DNA from: WHSW01 sp963781265
Lineage (GTDB): Bacteria > Actinomycetota > Thermoleophilia > Solirubrobacterales > 70-9
NCBI GenBank assembly: GCA_963781265.1
Contig: CAWAFH010000001.1
Location: forward strand, 1-64,000
Length of the DNA: 64,000 nucleotides
Direction of reading: 5' to 3'
The stretch's first letter is position 1, and the number at the start of each line of letters is the position of its first letter. The position numbers and the translations under genes are program-made. Below, piece by piece: positions 35,170-43,645 of the stretch. The notes under the pieces are model-generated. The model had not been told where the DNA came from. It searched no databases and saw only the letters and a list, made by a program, of their open reading frames with translations.

Positions 35170-36612
35170 TCAGGCCGGTACCGGGGCGGCTTGCGGGACG
35201 ACCTCGGGCAGCCGCAGGGTGATGACGGCCCCCTCGCCGTCGGCGTTCGCGGCCACCACCGTGCCCCCCTGCGTCTCGGCCACCTGGCGCACGATCGCGA
35301 GCCCGAGGCCCGAGCCGGGCAGCCCACGGGCGGTCGCCGAGCGATAGAAGCGGTCGAACACCCGCGGCAGGTCCTCGGGCGCAAAGCCGGGGCCGTGGTC
35401 GCGGACCGAGAGCCGGCCGGCGGCGACCGTGATCTCCACCGCCCCGCCGGGCGGGCTCCACTTGACCGCGTTGTCGATCAGGTTCGCGATCGCCCGCTCC
35501 ACCCGCCGCTCGGCCGCACGGACGAAACACGGCTCGGTGTCGAGCTCGAACGCGATCCCAGGCGCGGTCGGCCGGCGGCGCTCGACGGCCTCGGCGACCA
35601 GCACGTCGAAGCGCAGCACCGTCGCCGGCTCCTGCTCGTAGTCGGCATCGCGGGCGAGCTCGACCAGGTCGCCCACCAACTCCGTCAACTCCTCGAGCTG
35701 GGTGGTGACGTCGTCGAGCAACTCCTTGCGGGCGCCGTCGTCGAGGAGCTCGGCGTGGGTGAGCACCTCGATGTTCGTGCGCAGGCTGGCGAGCGGTGTT
35801 CGCAGCTCGTGCGAGGCGTCGGCCACCAGCTGACGCTGGGCGTCGAGCGAGTCGTCGAGAGCGTTCAGCATCTGGTTGAAGCTGCCGGCGAGCGCGGCGA
35901 TCTCGTCCCCGCCGCTCGCGTCGATGCGGCGGCTCAGGTCGCGGGTGCTCGCGACCTCCTCGGCCGCGCGCCGCAGACGCTCGACCGGCGCGACCACCGC
36001 GCGCGAGACGAAGAAGCCCAGCGCCCCGGCCAGCGCGATACCGCCCAGGCTGGCGAGCGCGAGGATGACCGCGAGCTGGCTGAGCGTGTCGTCGACCTCG
36101 TCCAGCGACCGCGCGACCTGGATTGCACGCCCCGGCTCGGTCTGCGCCGTGTACACACGCAGGTGCGAGCCGCCCACCTGCGTCTCGCTGAAGTACGGCG
36201 CGCGGTCGCCGGCGGCGACGGCCCGCGCCTCCGCGACTGCGGGCAGGTTGGTCCGCGGCCCGCGCGGCCGGATCACCGGGCCGTCGGCGTCGACCAGCTG
36301 GGCGTAGAGGCTGCGCCCGCCGAGCGGTCCAGGGGGGAGATACAGCCGCGCGGCGGCGTTGGCGCCGGTGCCGCTGGCGGGGACGAGCTCCGAGCGCCCG
36401 CCGTCGGTGGAGCGGCGGATCTCGAGCCGCGGTGGGTCGCTCGAGCTCAGCAGCGGGACGTCGAAGGTCTCGGTCACGTCACGGCGCAACTCGGTGTCGA
36501 CCCGATCGCGAAGCTCGTTGCGCACCAGCAGGTAGGTCAGGATCGAGACCCCGGCGACCGCGACCGCGACCGCGAGCCCGGAGAGCAGGACGACCCGGCG
36601 ACGGAAGCTCAC
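35170..36612 (-). CDS. Sensor histidine kinase, MprB-like
   Basis: A 480-residue membrane sensor kinase. Two helices (VVLLSGLAVAVAVAGVSILTYLLV and LALASLGGIALAGALGFFVS) flank an extracellular sensor of about 145 residues. HAMP follows (VVAPVERLRRAAEEVAST), then the H box VADASHELRTPLASLR, N box NLIDNAVKWSPPGG, G boxes DHGPGFAPEDL and GSGLGLAIVRQV. The GTG start overlaps the response-regulator stop as GTGA. It is most like MprB, which senses envelope stress; the signal here is unknown. Confidence 0.9.
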   Translation of the reverse strand: MSFRRRVVLLSGLAVAVAVAGVSILTYLLVRNELRDRVDTELRRDVTETFDVPLLSSSDPPRLEIRRSTDGGRSELVPASGTGANAAARLYLPPGPLGGRSLYAQLVDADGPVIRPRGPRTNLPAVAEARAVAAGDRAPYFSETQVGGSHLRVYTAQTEPGRAIQVARSLDEVDDTLSQLAVILALASLGGIALAGALGFFVSRAVVAPVERLRRAAEEVASTRDLSRRIDASGGDEIAALAGSFNQMLNALDDSLDAQRQLVADASHELRTPLASLRTNIEVLTHAELLDDGARKELLDDVTTQLEELTELVGDLVELARDADYEQEPATVLRFDVLVAEAVERRRPTAPGIAFELDTEPCFVRAAERRVERAIANLIDNAVKWSPPGGAVEITVAAGRLSVRDHGPGFAPEDLPRVFDRFYRSATARGLPGSGLGLAIVRQVAETQGGTVVAANADGEGAVITLRLPEVVPQAAPVPA

Positions 36613-37323
36613 GGCTCGCGCAGCACGTAGCCGACACCGCGGACCGTGTGGATCAGGCGCGGCTCGCCGTCCGCCTCGGTCTTGCGCCGCAGGTAGCCGA
36701 TGTAGACGTCCAGGGCCTTCGAGCCCGGGCCGAAGTCGTACTGCCAGACGCGCTCGAAGATCACCTCGCGCGAGAGCACGCGGCGCGGGTTCTGCAGGAA
36801 CAGCTCCAGCAGCAGGTGCTCGGTGCGGGTGAGCTCGAGCCGGCGCTCGCCGCGGCTGACCTCGTAGGTGACCGGATCGAGCCGCAGGTCGGCGAACGCG
36901 AGCGGCCACTCGCCCGGCGTCGTCGCCGGCGCGCCGCAGCAGGGCGCGCACTCGGGCGAGCAGCTCCTCGAGCGCGAACGGCTTCACCAGGTAGTCGTCG
37001 GCCCCCGCCTCGAGCCCCTCGACCCGGTCGGAGACGGCGTCGCGAGCGGTCAGCATCAGGATCGGGGTGCGGTCGCCGCGCGCGCGCATCGCACGGCAGA
37101 CCTCGAGCCCGTCGAGCCCCGGCATCAGGATGTCGAGGACGACCAGGTCGGGGTCGAGCTCGGCCGCGCTGGTCAGGCCCTCCGCACCGTCAGCCGCGAG
37201 CGCGACCTCGAAGCCACCGAGCTCGAGCGCTCGTTTGAGCGCAGCGCGCATCGGAGGCTCGTCGTCGACGACCAGCAGTTGCCTTCCGTCGAGATCTCCG
37301 GGCGCTTGCGACACCTCGGACAT
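36609..37323 (-). pseudogene. OmpR-family response regulator, MprA-like, frameshifted
   Basis: The receiver domain is complete (LLVVDDEPPMRAAL; phosphoacceptor Asp in LVVLDILMPG; Lys in DDYLVKPFAL). After ARVRALLRRAGDDAG the frame breaks at the CCC run at 36913-36915. The winged helix continues in another frame: EWPLAFADLRLDPVTYEVSR ... VIFERVWQYDFG, then YIGYLRRKTEADG and VRGVGYVLREP. Removing one base restores a normal regulator of about 237 residues. Its kinase partner is intact. Since a kinase with a dead regulator is unlikely to persist, an assembly indel is a real possibility. The start at 37323 (MSEVSQAPGD) is the natural one. Confidence 0.85.
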
Positions 37324-37595
37324 TGTGTCGAGCGATGGTAAGAGCGGCGTAGGTGACGCGCCGCGAGAGGCCCCAGGAGCAAAGAAAAGCGATCCGGGGG
37401 CGACCTGGCTCTGCCTGCCCTCGCACGTAGCCTGCGTGCGATAGAAGCTTTGCCGATCTCCTTCGAGTGGGCCGGATGCTTGGCTTTCGCCTCCGGATTC
37501 CTCTCTCCCGAACCGCAGGATGCAATCTACGCCGCGGTCGCGGCGATTGCAAGCGATCCGCCGCAGATGTTCCCGCAATCTGCGAGAAAACGGAC

Positions 37596-38288
37596 CTATT
37601 TGCGAGATGCGGGAGGCTCTTTGCGGGCGAGTTCGCGCAGGTTGCGCCCCGCGCGGCCGACCAACAGCACGATCATGGTCGTCGCGATCGCGAGCCCGAT
37701 CAGGTCGAAGACCGTCAGCTGGAGATCGGCGACGACGAAGTCGAGCCCGGCGCCGAGGGCGACCACCGTGTTGAGCGCGATCAGGATCAGCCGGATCTCG
37801 GTCGGGCCGACGTAGCCGTAGCCGATCGAGAACCGGTTGAAGGCGAAGCTCTCGAGGTAGACGTTGATCGAGAGGATCAGATAGGCGACCACGATCAGGG
37901 TCCCGATCGAGAGCAGCATCAGCGGCGAGAGGCCGAGCCCGATCCCGATCGCCGCGGTCGCGATCGCATCGACGAGGTGATCGAGGTAATAGCCGTAGGT
38001 CGGGCGCTCGATCCCCCGGACCCGGGCCAGGGTGCCGTCGAGCGAGTCGCCGAACCACTGCACGACCAGCAGCGCGCTCGCGACCCAGAGCCAGGCGAGC
38101 GAGTCGTTGGAGAGCTGGTAGGCGACCGCGACCCCGAGGGCCGCCAGCACGCCGAGCGCCGTCAGGTCGTCGGGGAGGATCCAGCGCGGCAACCGCGCGG
38201 CGGTCCATCGCAGCAGGCGCTTCTCGGGCTTCGCGAGCAGGAAGCTCGGCTCGCGGGTCGCCTCGACCGATCGTTCCAGGTCCGCCAT
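37596..38288 (-). CDS. CDP-alcohol phosphatidyltransferase family protein
   Basis: A 230-residue membrane enzyme with the full CDP-alcohol motif DSLDGTLAR ... YGYYLDHLVD (D-x2-DG-x2-AR, then G-x3-D-x3-D). It transfers a phosphoalcohol between CDP and lipid substrates. About six membrane helices follow. The specific substrate (for example inositol phosphate or glycerol phosphate) cannot be read from sequence. It stands alone, with 272 bases of intergenic DNA before the response regulator. Confidence 0.88.
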   Translation of the reverse strand: MADLERSVEATREPSFLLAKPEKRLLRWTAARLPRWILPDDLTALGVLAALGVAVAYQLSNDSLAWLWVASALLVVQWFGDSLDGTLARVRGIERPTYGYYLDHLVDAIATAAIGIGLGLSPLMLLSIGTLIVVAYLILSINVYLESFAFNRFSIGYGYVGPTEIRLILIALNTVVALGAGLDFVVADLQLTVFDLIGLAIATTMIVLLVGRAGRNLRELARKEPPASRK

Positions 38289-38335
38289 CGCCCACCCCTA
38301 CCCGGCGACGGCCCGGCGGTTTCGCCGCCGCACGC

Positions 38336-38683
38336 TCAGGCGGCGTCGGCGCTCTGCTCGAGCGCCCCCCGGAGCTCGTCGACACGGCGCTCGACGCTGC
38401 CGCAGACGTGCTCGCAGATCTCGAGCACGCTCTCGTCGGCGATCCAGTAGATGGCCCGGTTGCCCTCCTTGCGACGGCCGACGATGCCCTCGCGGTGAAG
38501 CGTGTGGAGGTGCTTGGAGACGTTCTGCTGAGTGCCGCCGAGCTCGGTGGCCAGCTCGCCGACCGAGCGCTCGCCACCCCGCAGCAGGTCGAGGATCCGC
38601 ACGCGGGTCGGGTCGGCGAGCGCGCTGAAGCGGCCGGCGATCTGCTCGACCAACAGCGGCGACAACGGCGACGGAAGGCTCAT
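38336..38683 (-). CDS. ArsR-family repressor
   Basis: A 115-residue winged-helix repressor: AGRFSALADPTRVRILDLLRGG, SVGELATELGGTQQNVSKHLHTLHREGIVGRRKEGN (recognition helix around TQQNVSKHL) and YWIADESVLEICEHVC. Cys in CEHVC near the C-terminus could sense a metal or thiol stress. It is divergent from the DUF2892/MMPL pair, and the intervening 72 bases carry repeated AGTTGT sequences. It probably represses that operon and itself. Confidence 0.9.
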   Translation of the reverse strand: MSLPSPLSPLLVEQIAGRFSALADPTRVRILDLLRGGERSVGELATELGGTQQNVSKHLHTLHREGIVGRRKEGNRAIYWIADESVLEICEHVCGSVERRVDELRGALEQSADAA

Positions 38684-38695
38684 GGATCGGAGTTT

Positions 38696-38743
38696 ACACA
38701 ACTATCTGCTATTGTCACCTGTACAGTTGTGTAGTTGTATACA
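38696..38743 (+). promoter_or_regulatory. Candidate operator/promoter between ArsR and DUF2892 genes
   Basis: ACACAACT (38696-38703) and AGTTGTGT (38725-38732) form an exact 8-base inverted repeat. AGTTGTAT follows directly at 38733. TTGTCA at 38712 and TATACA at 38738 could be -35/-10 boxes, although their 20-base spacing is long. Two AT-rich repeats in otherwise very GC-rich DNA next to an ArsR gene are the expected layout for its operator. Confidence 0.5.
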
Positions 38744-38755
38744 AGGGAGCTTTCA

Positions 38756-39001
38756 ATGACCCCGCTCGTTCAAGACCGCCAACCGACCTGGCCGCTCGAG
38801 CGCGCGCTATTCGCGCTTGCCGGCTCGATCACGCTGATCAGCGTCGCGCTCGCGGTCACCGTCTCCGGCTGGTTTCTGATCCTGACCGCGCTCGTCGGCG
38901 TCAACCAGTGGCTCTACGTCCTGTTCGGCGCCTGCCCGGCCTCGCTCGCGCTGCAGCGATTCGCCGGGCTGCGCTCGGCGATGCCGCAGGTGACCCGATG
39001 A
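38756..39001 (+). CDS. DUF2892-family inner membrane protein
   Basis: An 81-residue protein with two helices (ALFALAGSITLISVALAV and WFLILTALVGVNQWLYVLFG) and the family-typical FGACPASLALQRFAG after the second. DUF2892 proteins (for example in YgaP) often accompany ArsR regulators and sulfur or metal stress genes. The ATG follows GGGAGC at the right distance. Its stop overlaps the MMPL start as ATGA, so the two are coupled. Confidence 0.85.
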   Translation: MTPLVQDRQPTWPLERALFALAGSITLISVALAVTVSGWFLILTALVGVNQWLYVLFGACPASLALQRFAGLRSAMPQVTR

Positions 39002-41109
39002 CCGAGGTCGGCCCGATCGGGCGCCTCGGCCGCTGGACCGCCACCCACGTGCGCGCGGTGAGCCTCGCCTGGGTGGCCGTGGCCGTGCTCATGGGGGTCT
39101 TCGCCCCGCGGGTCGAGCACGCCCTCTCGGGAGCCGGCTGGCACGCGACCGGCTCCGAGTCGGTCGCCGCCCGTGACCAGGTCGATGCAGGGTTCGCCGG
39201 CCACTCGAGCAGCGCCCTGATGGTGGCGGTCAGCTCCCAGAGCCTGACCGCCGACGATCCGCGGTTCGTCGCCGTGGTGCGCCGCGCCGAGCGTGCGCTC
39301 GCCGCCGACGAGCGCGTGGGCGACGTCGCGCCACCCCAGCCGGGTGTCACGGTTTCGCCCGACGGCCACGTTGCGGTGATCGAGGGCGGCGCCGCGGCGA
39401 ACAGCAACGAGATGGTCCGCGCGGCCGACGACCTCAAGGCGCCGCTCGCCGCCCTCGGCACCGCGGACGTCTCCGTCGAGCTGACCGGCGCGTCGGGGAT
39501 GTGGTCCGACTTCAACCAGGCCAACAAGGAGGCGATGATGAAGTCGGAGTTGATCTCCTGGCCGGTGACGCTCGCGATCCTGGTCCTCGCGTTCGGCTCG
39601 CTCGTCGCCGCCGGCCTGCCGCTGCTGCTCACCATCCTGGGGCTGCTCAGCGCGGCCGGGCTGCTGTTCATCGGCGCGCAGATCACCGACATCTCGATCT
39701 GGGCGATGAACTTCGCGCTCATGTTCGCGCTCGCGCTCGGCATCGACTACGCCCTGTTCGTCGTCTATCGCTTCCGTGCCGCCTTCTTCGGGTCCCGATT
39801 GCCCGCCACCGAGGCAGTCGCCGTGACCATGGACACGGCCGGCAAGGCCGTGCTGTTCTCCGGGCTCACCGTGCTGATCTCGCTGACGGCGGTGATGCTG
39901 GTCCCGAGCCCGGCGTTTCGCTCCATGAGCCTCGGGATCATGCTTTCGGTCATCTTCGTCATGGCCGCGACGCTCACGCTCCTGCCCGCGGTGCTGGCCA
40001 AGCTGGGCCCGCGCGTCGACAGGCTCGCGCTCCCCTGGGCTCACTCGGGCGAGCACCGTTCCGCGCGGTTCGCGGCCTGGGGCGAGCGGCTGTGGCGCCG
40101 GCCGGTGCTCTTCGGGCTGCCGGCGCTGGCGATCCTGGTGGGGCTCGCGATCCCGGTCCTCAGCCTCGACACCGGGATGCCCTCGATCAAGGTCGTGCCC
40201 GAGGGAGACGGGTCACGGCTCGGCTACGAGCGCGTTCAGGAGGGCTTCGGCCCCGGCGCGCCCGGAGCACTGCAACTCGTCGGCCCGGCGGCGGAGGTGG
40301 ACGCGGCGGTCGGCGTCGCGAAGCGCGACGCGGGCGTCGCCGCGGTCACCGTCCCGCAGACCTCAGGCGACGGCAAGCTCGCCCTCGCGCGGGCGATCCC
40401 GGCCTCGGATCCGTCCGATCCGGCCACCGGGGCGACCATCGACCGGCTGCGCTCGGAGCTGCCCAGCGGCGTGCTCGTCGGTGGCGCTGCCGCCGAGAAC
40501 CACGACCTCGAGACCGTGCTGGCGGCGCGTACGCCGCTGGTGATCGGCGTCGTGCTCGGCCTCGGCTTCCTCCTGCTGTTGGTCGCCCTGCAGGCGCCGC
40601 TGGTCGCGCTGCTCGGGGTGATCACGAACCTGCTCGCCACCGGCGCCGCGTTCGGGGTCGGCAAGCTCGTCTTCCAGGACGGCCATCTCAGCGGCCTGCT
40701 CGGCTTCGAGTCGCAGGGCTTCCTCGACGCCTGGGCCCCGGTGTTCTTCTTCGCGATGGTGTTCGCGATCGCGATGGACTACAGCGTCTTCCTGCTCAGC
40801 TCGGCCCGGGAGCACTGGGATCGCTCGCACGATCCCCACGAGGCGATGGTCGGCGGTCTCGCGCACTCCGGCCGCGTCATCTTCGCCGCGGGCGCCGTCA
40901 TGGTGGCGGTGTTCTTCACCTTCGCGCTGTCGGGGCCGCTGCCCCCGAAGGAGATGGGCGTCATCCTCGGCGTCGCGGTGCTGCTCGACGCGCTGCTGAT
41001 CCGGCTGCTCTTGCTCCCGGTGCTGCTGCGCCTCGCCGGGCGCTGGGCATGGTGGCAACCCCGCTGGCTCGACCGGGTGCTGCCGGACGTGCGCTTCGGG
41101 CACGCCTGA
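38998..41109 (+). CDS. MMPL/RND-family transporter
   Basis: A 703-residue exporter with the RND pattern: one helix, a large extracellular domain, five helices, and the same again. The Asp-Tyr pairs GIDYALFVVYRF and AMDYSVFLLSSAREHW are the proton-relay sites in helices 4 and 10. MMPL proteins export lipids or small hydrophobic compounds in actinobacteria; the cargo here is unknown. It is coupled to DUF2892 and divergent from ArsR, so expression is probably induced by the signal that ArsR senses. Confidence 0.9.
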   Translation: MTEVGPIGRLGRWTATHVRAVSLAWVAVAVLMGVFAPRVEHALSGAGWHATGSESVAARDQVDAGFAGHSSSALMVAVSSQSLTADDPRFVAVVRRAERALAADERVGDVAPPQPGVTVSPDGHVAVIEGGAAANSNEMVRAADDLKAPLAALGTADVSVELTGASGMWSDFNQANKEAMMKSELISWPVTLAILVLAFGSLVAAGLPLLLTILGLLSAAGLLFIGAQITDISIWAMNFALMFALALGIDYALFVVYRFRAAFFGSRLPATEAVAVTMDTAGKAVLFSGLTVLISLTAVMLVPSPAFRSMSLGIMLSVIFVMAATLTLLPAVLAKLGPRVDRLALPWAHSGEHRSARFAAWGERLWRRPVLFGLPALAILVGLAIPVLSLDTGMPSIKVVPEGDGSRLGYERVQEGFGPGAPGALQLVGPAAEVDAAVGVAKRDAGVAAVTVPQTSGDGKLALARAIPASDPSDPATGATIDRLRSELPSGVLVGGAAAENHDLETVLAARTPLVIGVVLGLGFLLLLVALQAPLVALLGVITNLLATGAAFGVGKLVFQDGHLSGLLGFESQGFLDAWAPVFFFAMVFAIAMDYSVFLLSSAREHWDRSHDPHEAMVGGLAHSGRVIFAAGAVMVAVFFTFALSGPLPPKEMGVILGVAVLLDALLIRLLLLPVLLRLAGRWAWWQPRWLDRVLPDVRFGHA

Positions 41110-41134
41110 GGGTCGACCCAGATAGCCTCGCCGG

Positions 41135-41875
41135 GTGGGCGAGGACAAACGGATCGCGCTGGTCACCGGGGCGTCGAGCGGCATCGGCGCGGCGACCGTG
41201 CGCGCGCTGGCGGCGGCCGGCTACGAGACCGTCGCCGCGGCGCGGCGCCTGGAGCGATGCGAGGCCCTGGCCGCGGAGGTCGGCGGCCGGGCGCTGGCGC
41301 TCGACGTCACCGACCCCGAGTCGGTCGCCGGGCTCGCGGGCGAGCTGCCCCGAGTCGACGCGATCGTCCACAGCGCCGGCGGCGCGCTCGGCCTCGAGAG
41401 CGTCGCCGAGGCCGACGAGGAGCGCTGGCGCGAGATGTTCGAGTCCAACGTGCTCGGGGTCGTTCGCGTAACGAAGGCGCTGCTCCCGGCGCTGCGCCGC
41501 GGCACCGACCCGACCATCGTGATCGTCGGCTCGGTCGCCGGGGTCGAGGTCTATGAGGGCGGCGGTGGCTACACCGCCGCCAAGCACGCCGCGCACGCGA
41601 TCGCCGAGACCCTGCGGCTCGAGTTGCATCGCGAGCAGATCCGCGTGACCGAGGTCGCGCCGGGGATGGTCGAGACCGAGTTCTCGCTCGTCCGCTTCGA
41701 CGGCGACGCCGAGCGCGCCGCCGGCGTCTACGACGGCATCGAGGCGCTGACCGCGGCCGACGTCGCCGAGCTGATCGCCTTCTGCGTCACCCGCCCGGGC
41801 CGGGTCGACGTCGACTACGTCTCGGTCAAGCCGACGGCCCAGGCGACGGCCAAGATCGCCCACCGGACCGAGTAG
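41135..41875 (+). CDS. Short-chain dehydrogenase/reductase
   Basis: A 246-residue NAD(P)-dependent oxidoreductase: TGASSGIG cofactor loop, LDVTD for the adenine ring, HSAGGAL, then catalytic Ser (VGSVAGVEVYE), Tyr and Lys (YTAAK). RVTEVAPGMVETEFS is typical of YdfG-like enzymes that reduce small 3-hydroxy acids. It starts at a GTG 25 bases after the MMPL stop, so it may belong to the same transcript. The substrate is unknown. Confidence 0.88.
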   Translation: MGEDKRIALVTGASSGIGAATVRALAAAGYETVAAARRLERCEALAAEVGGRALALDVTDPESVAGLAGELPRVDAIVHSAGGALGLESVAEADEERWREMFESNVLGVVRVTKALLPALRRGTDPTIVIVGSVAGVEVYEGGGGYTAAKHAAHAIAETLRLELHREQIRVTEVAPGMVETEFSLVRFDGDAERAAGVYDGIEALTAADVAELIAFCVTRPGRVDVDYVSVKPTAQATAKIAHRTE

Positions 41876-41891
41876 CGGCGATCCAGCCGGC

Positions 41892-42686
41892 CTAGACGTC
41901 GCGCAGCGTGATCGGCCCGGTGGTCGCGCCGCTGATCAGCTGACGCACGAGCGGCTGCTCGGACTCGAACACGTCCGCGGCCGGGCCGCTCTCGACGATT
42001 CGCCCCTCGCTGATCACCGCCAGGTTGTCGGCGAGATGGCGAGCGGCGGCCATGCTGTGCGTGGAGACGAGGAACGTCGCGCCGCTCTCGCGCTGGGCGT
42101 CGGCGAGCATGTCGCAGAGCAGCGACAGCCGCACGCCGTCGATCCCCGAGTCGAAGTCGTCGACGATCACGATCTTCGCCTCGAGCGCCAGGGCCCGGGC
42201 AATCGCGACCCGCTTCGCCATCCCGGCGGAGAGCTGATCGGGCATCGCGTCGGCGCGGTCGCGCAACCCGACCAATTCCAGGTTGGCCATCGTCGCCTCG
42301 TGCACCTGGGCCTCGGACCAGCGGTGGCGCTGGCGCAGGGCGAAGGCGACGTTCTCGTAGACGTTGATCGAGAAGAACAGACCGCACGTGAACGGCAGCG
42401 TGCCCTGGATCACCACCGCCATCCGCTGGCGCAGCCGGTTGAGCTCCTCTTCGGAGATGCGCGCGAGGTCGCGGCCCTCGACCTCGACCCGGCCGCGGTC
42501 GGGGTGTACGAGGCCGATGATGTGGCTGATCGTCACCGTCTTCCCCGCCCCGGAGGGCCCGAGCAGCACGGTGATCTCGCCCGCCGGGACGCTGAGGTCG
42601 ACATGGTCGAGCACCGTCGCCCGGCCAAACCGCTTGACCACGCCGCTGAGCTGGATCGCCGGTCGATCCGCTTCGTCTCCGGGCAT
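41892..42686 (-). CDS. ABC transporter ATPase, MlaF-like, orphan
   Basis: A 264-residue ATPase: Walker A LGPSGAGKTVTIS, Q-loop VVIQGTLPFTCGLF, signature LSAGMAKRVAIARALA, H-loop VSTHSMAAARHLAD. The layout resembles Mla-type lipid transporters (GxxF ... NVYENVAFALR). Two oddities: the signature is LSAGM instead of LSGGM, and Walker B reads IVIVDDFDSG, with Asp where the catalytic Glu should be. No MlaE permease or MCE protein is next to it. It may be slow in hydrolysis or regulatory. The start at 42686 gives the family N-terminus. Confidence 0.82.
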   Translation of the reverse strand: MPGDEADRPAIQLSGVVKRFGRATVLDHVDLSVPAGEITVLLGPSGAGKTVTISHIIGLVHPDRGRVEVEGRDLARISEEELNRLRQRMAVVIQGTLPFTCGLFFSINVYENVAFALRQRHRWSEAQVHEATMANLELVGLRDRADAMPDQLSAGMAKRVAIARALALEAKIVIVDDFDSGIDGVRLSLLCDMLADAQRESGATFLVSTHSMAAARHLADNLAVISEGRIVESGPAADVFESEQPLVRQLISGATTGPITLRDV

Positions 42687-42720
42687 GACGTCGAGTCTAA
42701 GCGCTCTACCATCAACGTCC

Positions 42721-43635
42721 ATGCGGATCGACGAGCTGCTCGCCAGCCAGCGGCCGGTGTTCTCGGTCGAGTTCTTCCCCCCGAAGACGGACGAGGGCCT
42801 CGAGCTGCTGTTCGAGACGGTTGCGGCGTTGAAGCCGCTCGAGCCCGACTACGTGTCGGTGACCTACGGCGCCGGGGGCGCGACCCGCGACGGCACGGTC
42901 GAGATCTCGGAGCGGATCAAGCGCGAGCACGGGCTCGAGGTGATGGCCCATCTGAGCTGCGTCGGCGAGACCCGCGAGGGGCTGGCCTCGATCCTCGAGC
43001 GGTTCGCGGAGATCGGGATCGACAACGTCCTGGCGCTGCGCGGGGACCCGCCGCGTGGGGAGCAGGACTTCACGCCTCCCGACGACGGTCTCTCGTCGGC
43101 CGCCGAGCTGACCGGGTTCATCGGCGAGCGTCACGGCTTCTCGATCGGGGGCGCCTGCTTTCCCGAGGTCCACCCCGAGGCCGACGACCTCGCCTCCGAC
43201 CTCGCCTACCTGAAGACCAAGGTCGACGCCGGCGCCACCTTCCTGATCACCCAGCTGTTCTTCGACAACGGCCGCTACTTCGACTTCGTCGCCGCCGCCC
43301 GCGAGATCGGGATCGACGTGCCGATCATCCCGGGGGTGATCCCGATCACGTCGTTCGGCCAGGTGGCGCGGATCTGCGACCTCTGCGACGCGACGATCCC
43401 GTCAGAGCTCGAATCCGCGATGCGGGCGCTGGGGGGCGACGAGGAGGCCGAGTCGCTGCTCGGGGTCGCCTACGCGGCCCAGCAGTGCGAGGAGCTGCTC
43501 GCCGGCGGGGCCCCGGGCATCCACTTCTACGCCCTCAACCGCGCTCCCGCGACCCGGGCGGTGCTGGCGGCGCTGCGGGCGTCGCGGCCGTGGGAGCGCA
43601 CCGAGGGCGCCGAGTCGGCCCGAGCCGCCCACTAG
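42721..43635 (+). CDS. metF: Methylenetetrahydrofolate reductase (NAD(P)H)
   Basis: A 304-residue TIM-barrel flavoprotein that makes 5-methyl-tetrahydrofolate for methionine synthesis. Marks: FSVEFFPPKTDEG, DYVSVTYGAGGATRDGT, MAHLSCVGETREG, LALRGDPPRGE, FLITQLFFDNGRYFDF and PIIPGVIPITS. All are typical of MetF, and the length fits. It is divergent from the ABC gene with 34 bases between them, and the downstream hydrolase follows ten bases after its stop, so the two may be co-transcribed. Confidence 0.95.
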   Translation: MRIDELLASQRPVFSVEFFPPKTDEGLELLFETVAALKPLEPDYVSVTYGAGGATRDGTVEISERIKREHGLEVMAHLSCVGETREGLASILERFAEIGIDNVLALRGDPPRGEQDFTPPDDGLSSAAELTGFIGERHGFSIGGACFPEVHPEADDLASDLAYLKTKVDAGATFLITQLFFDNGRYFDFVAAAREIGIDVPIIPGVIPITSFGQVARICDLCDATIPSELESAMRALGGDEEAESLLGVAYAAQQCEELLAGGAPGIHFYALNRAPATRAVLAALRASRPWERTEGAESARAAH

Positions 43636-43645
43636 AGTCCCGCCG

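Noticed and set aside
35170..38577. Continuous minus-strand frame of about 1,135 codons over kinase, regulator and phosphatidyltransferase genes
   Set aside because: It joins unrelated real frames through out-of-frame sequence. The real genes have their own starts and overlaps; the apparent fusion only reflects the regulator frameshift and missing stops.
42687..42720. Riboswitch upstream of metF
   Set aside because: Only 34 bases separate metF from the divergent gene, too short for a known riboswitch.
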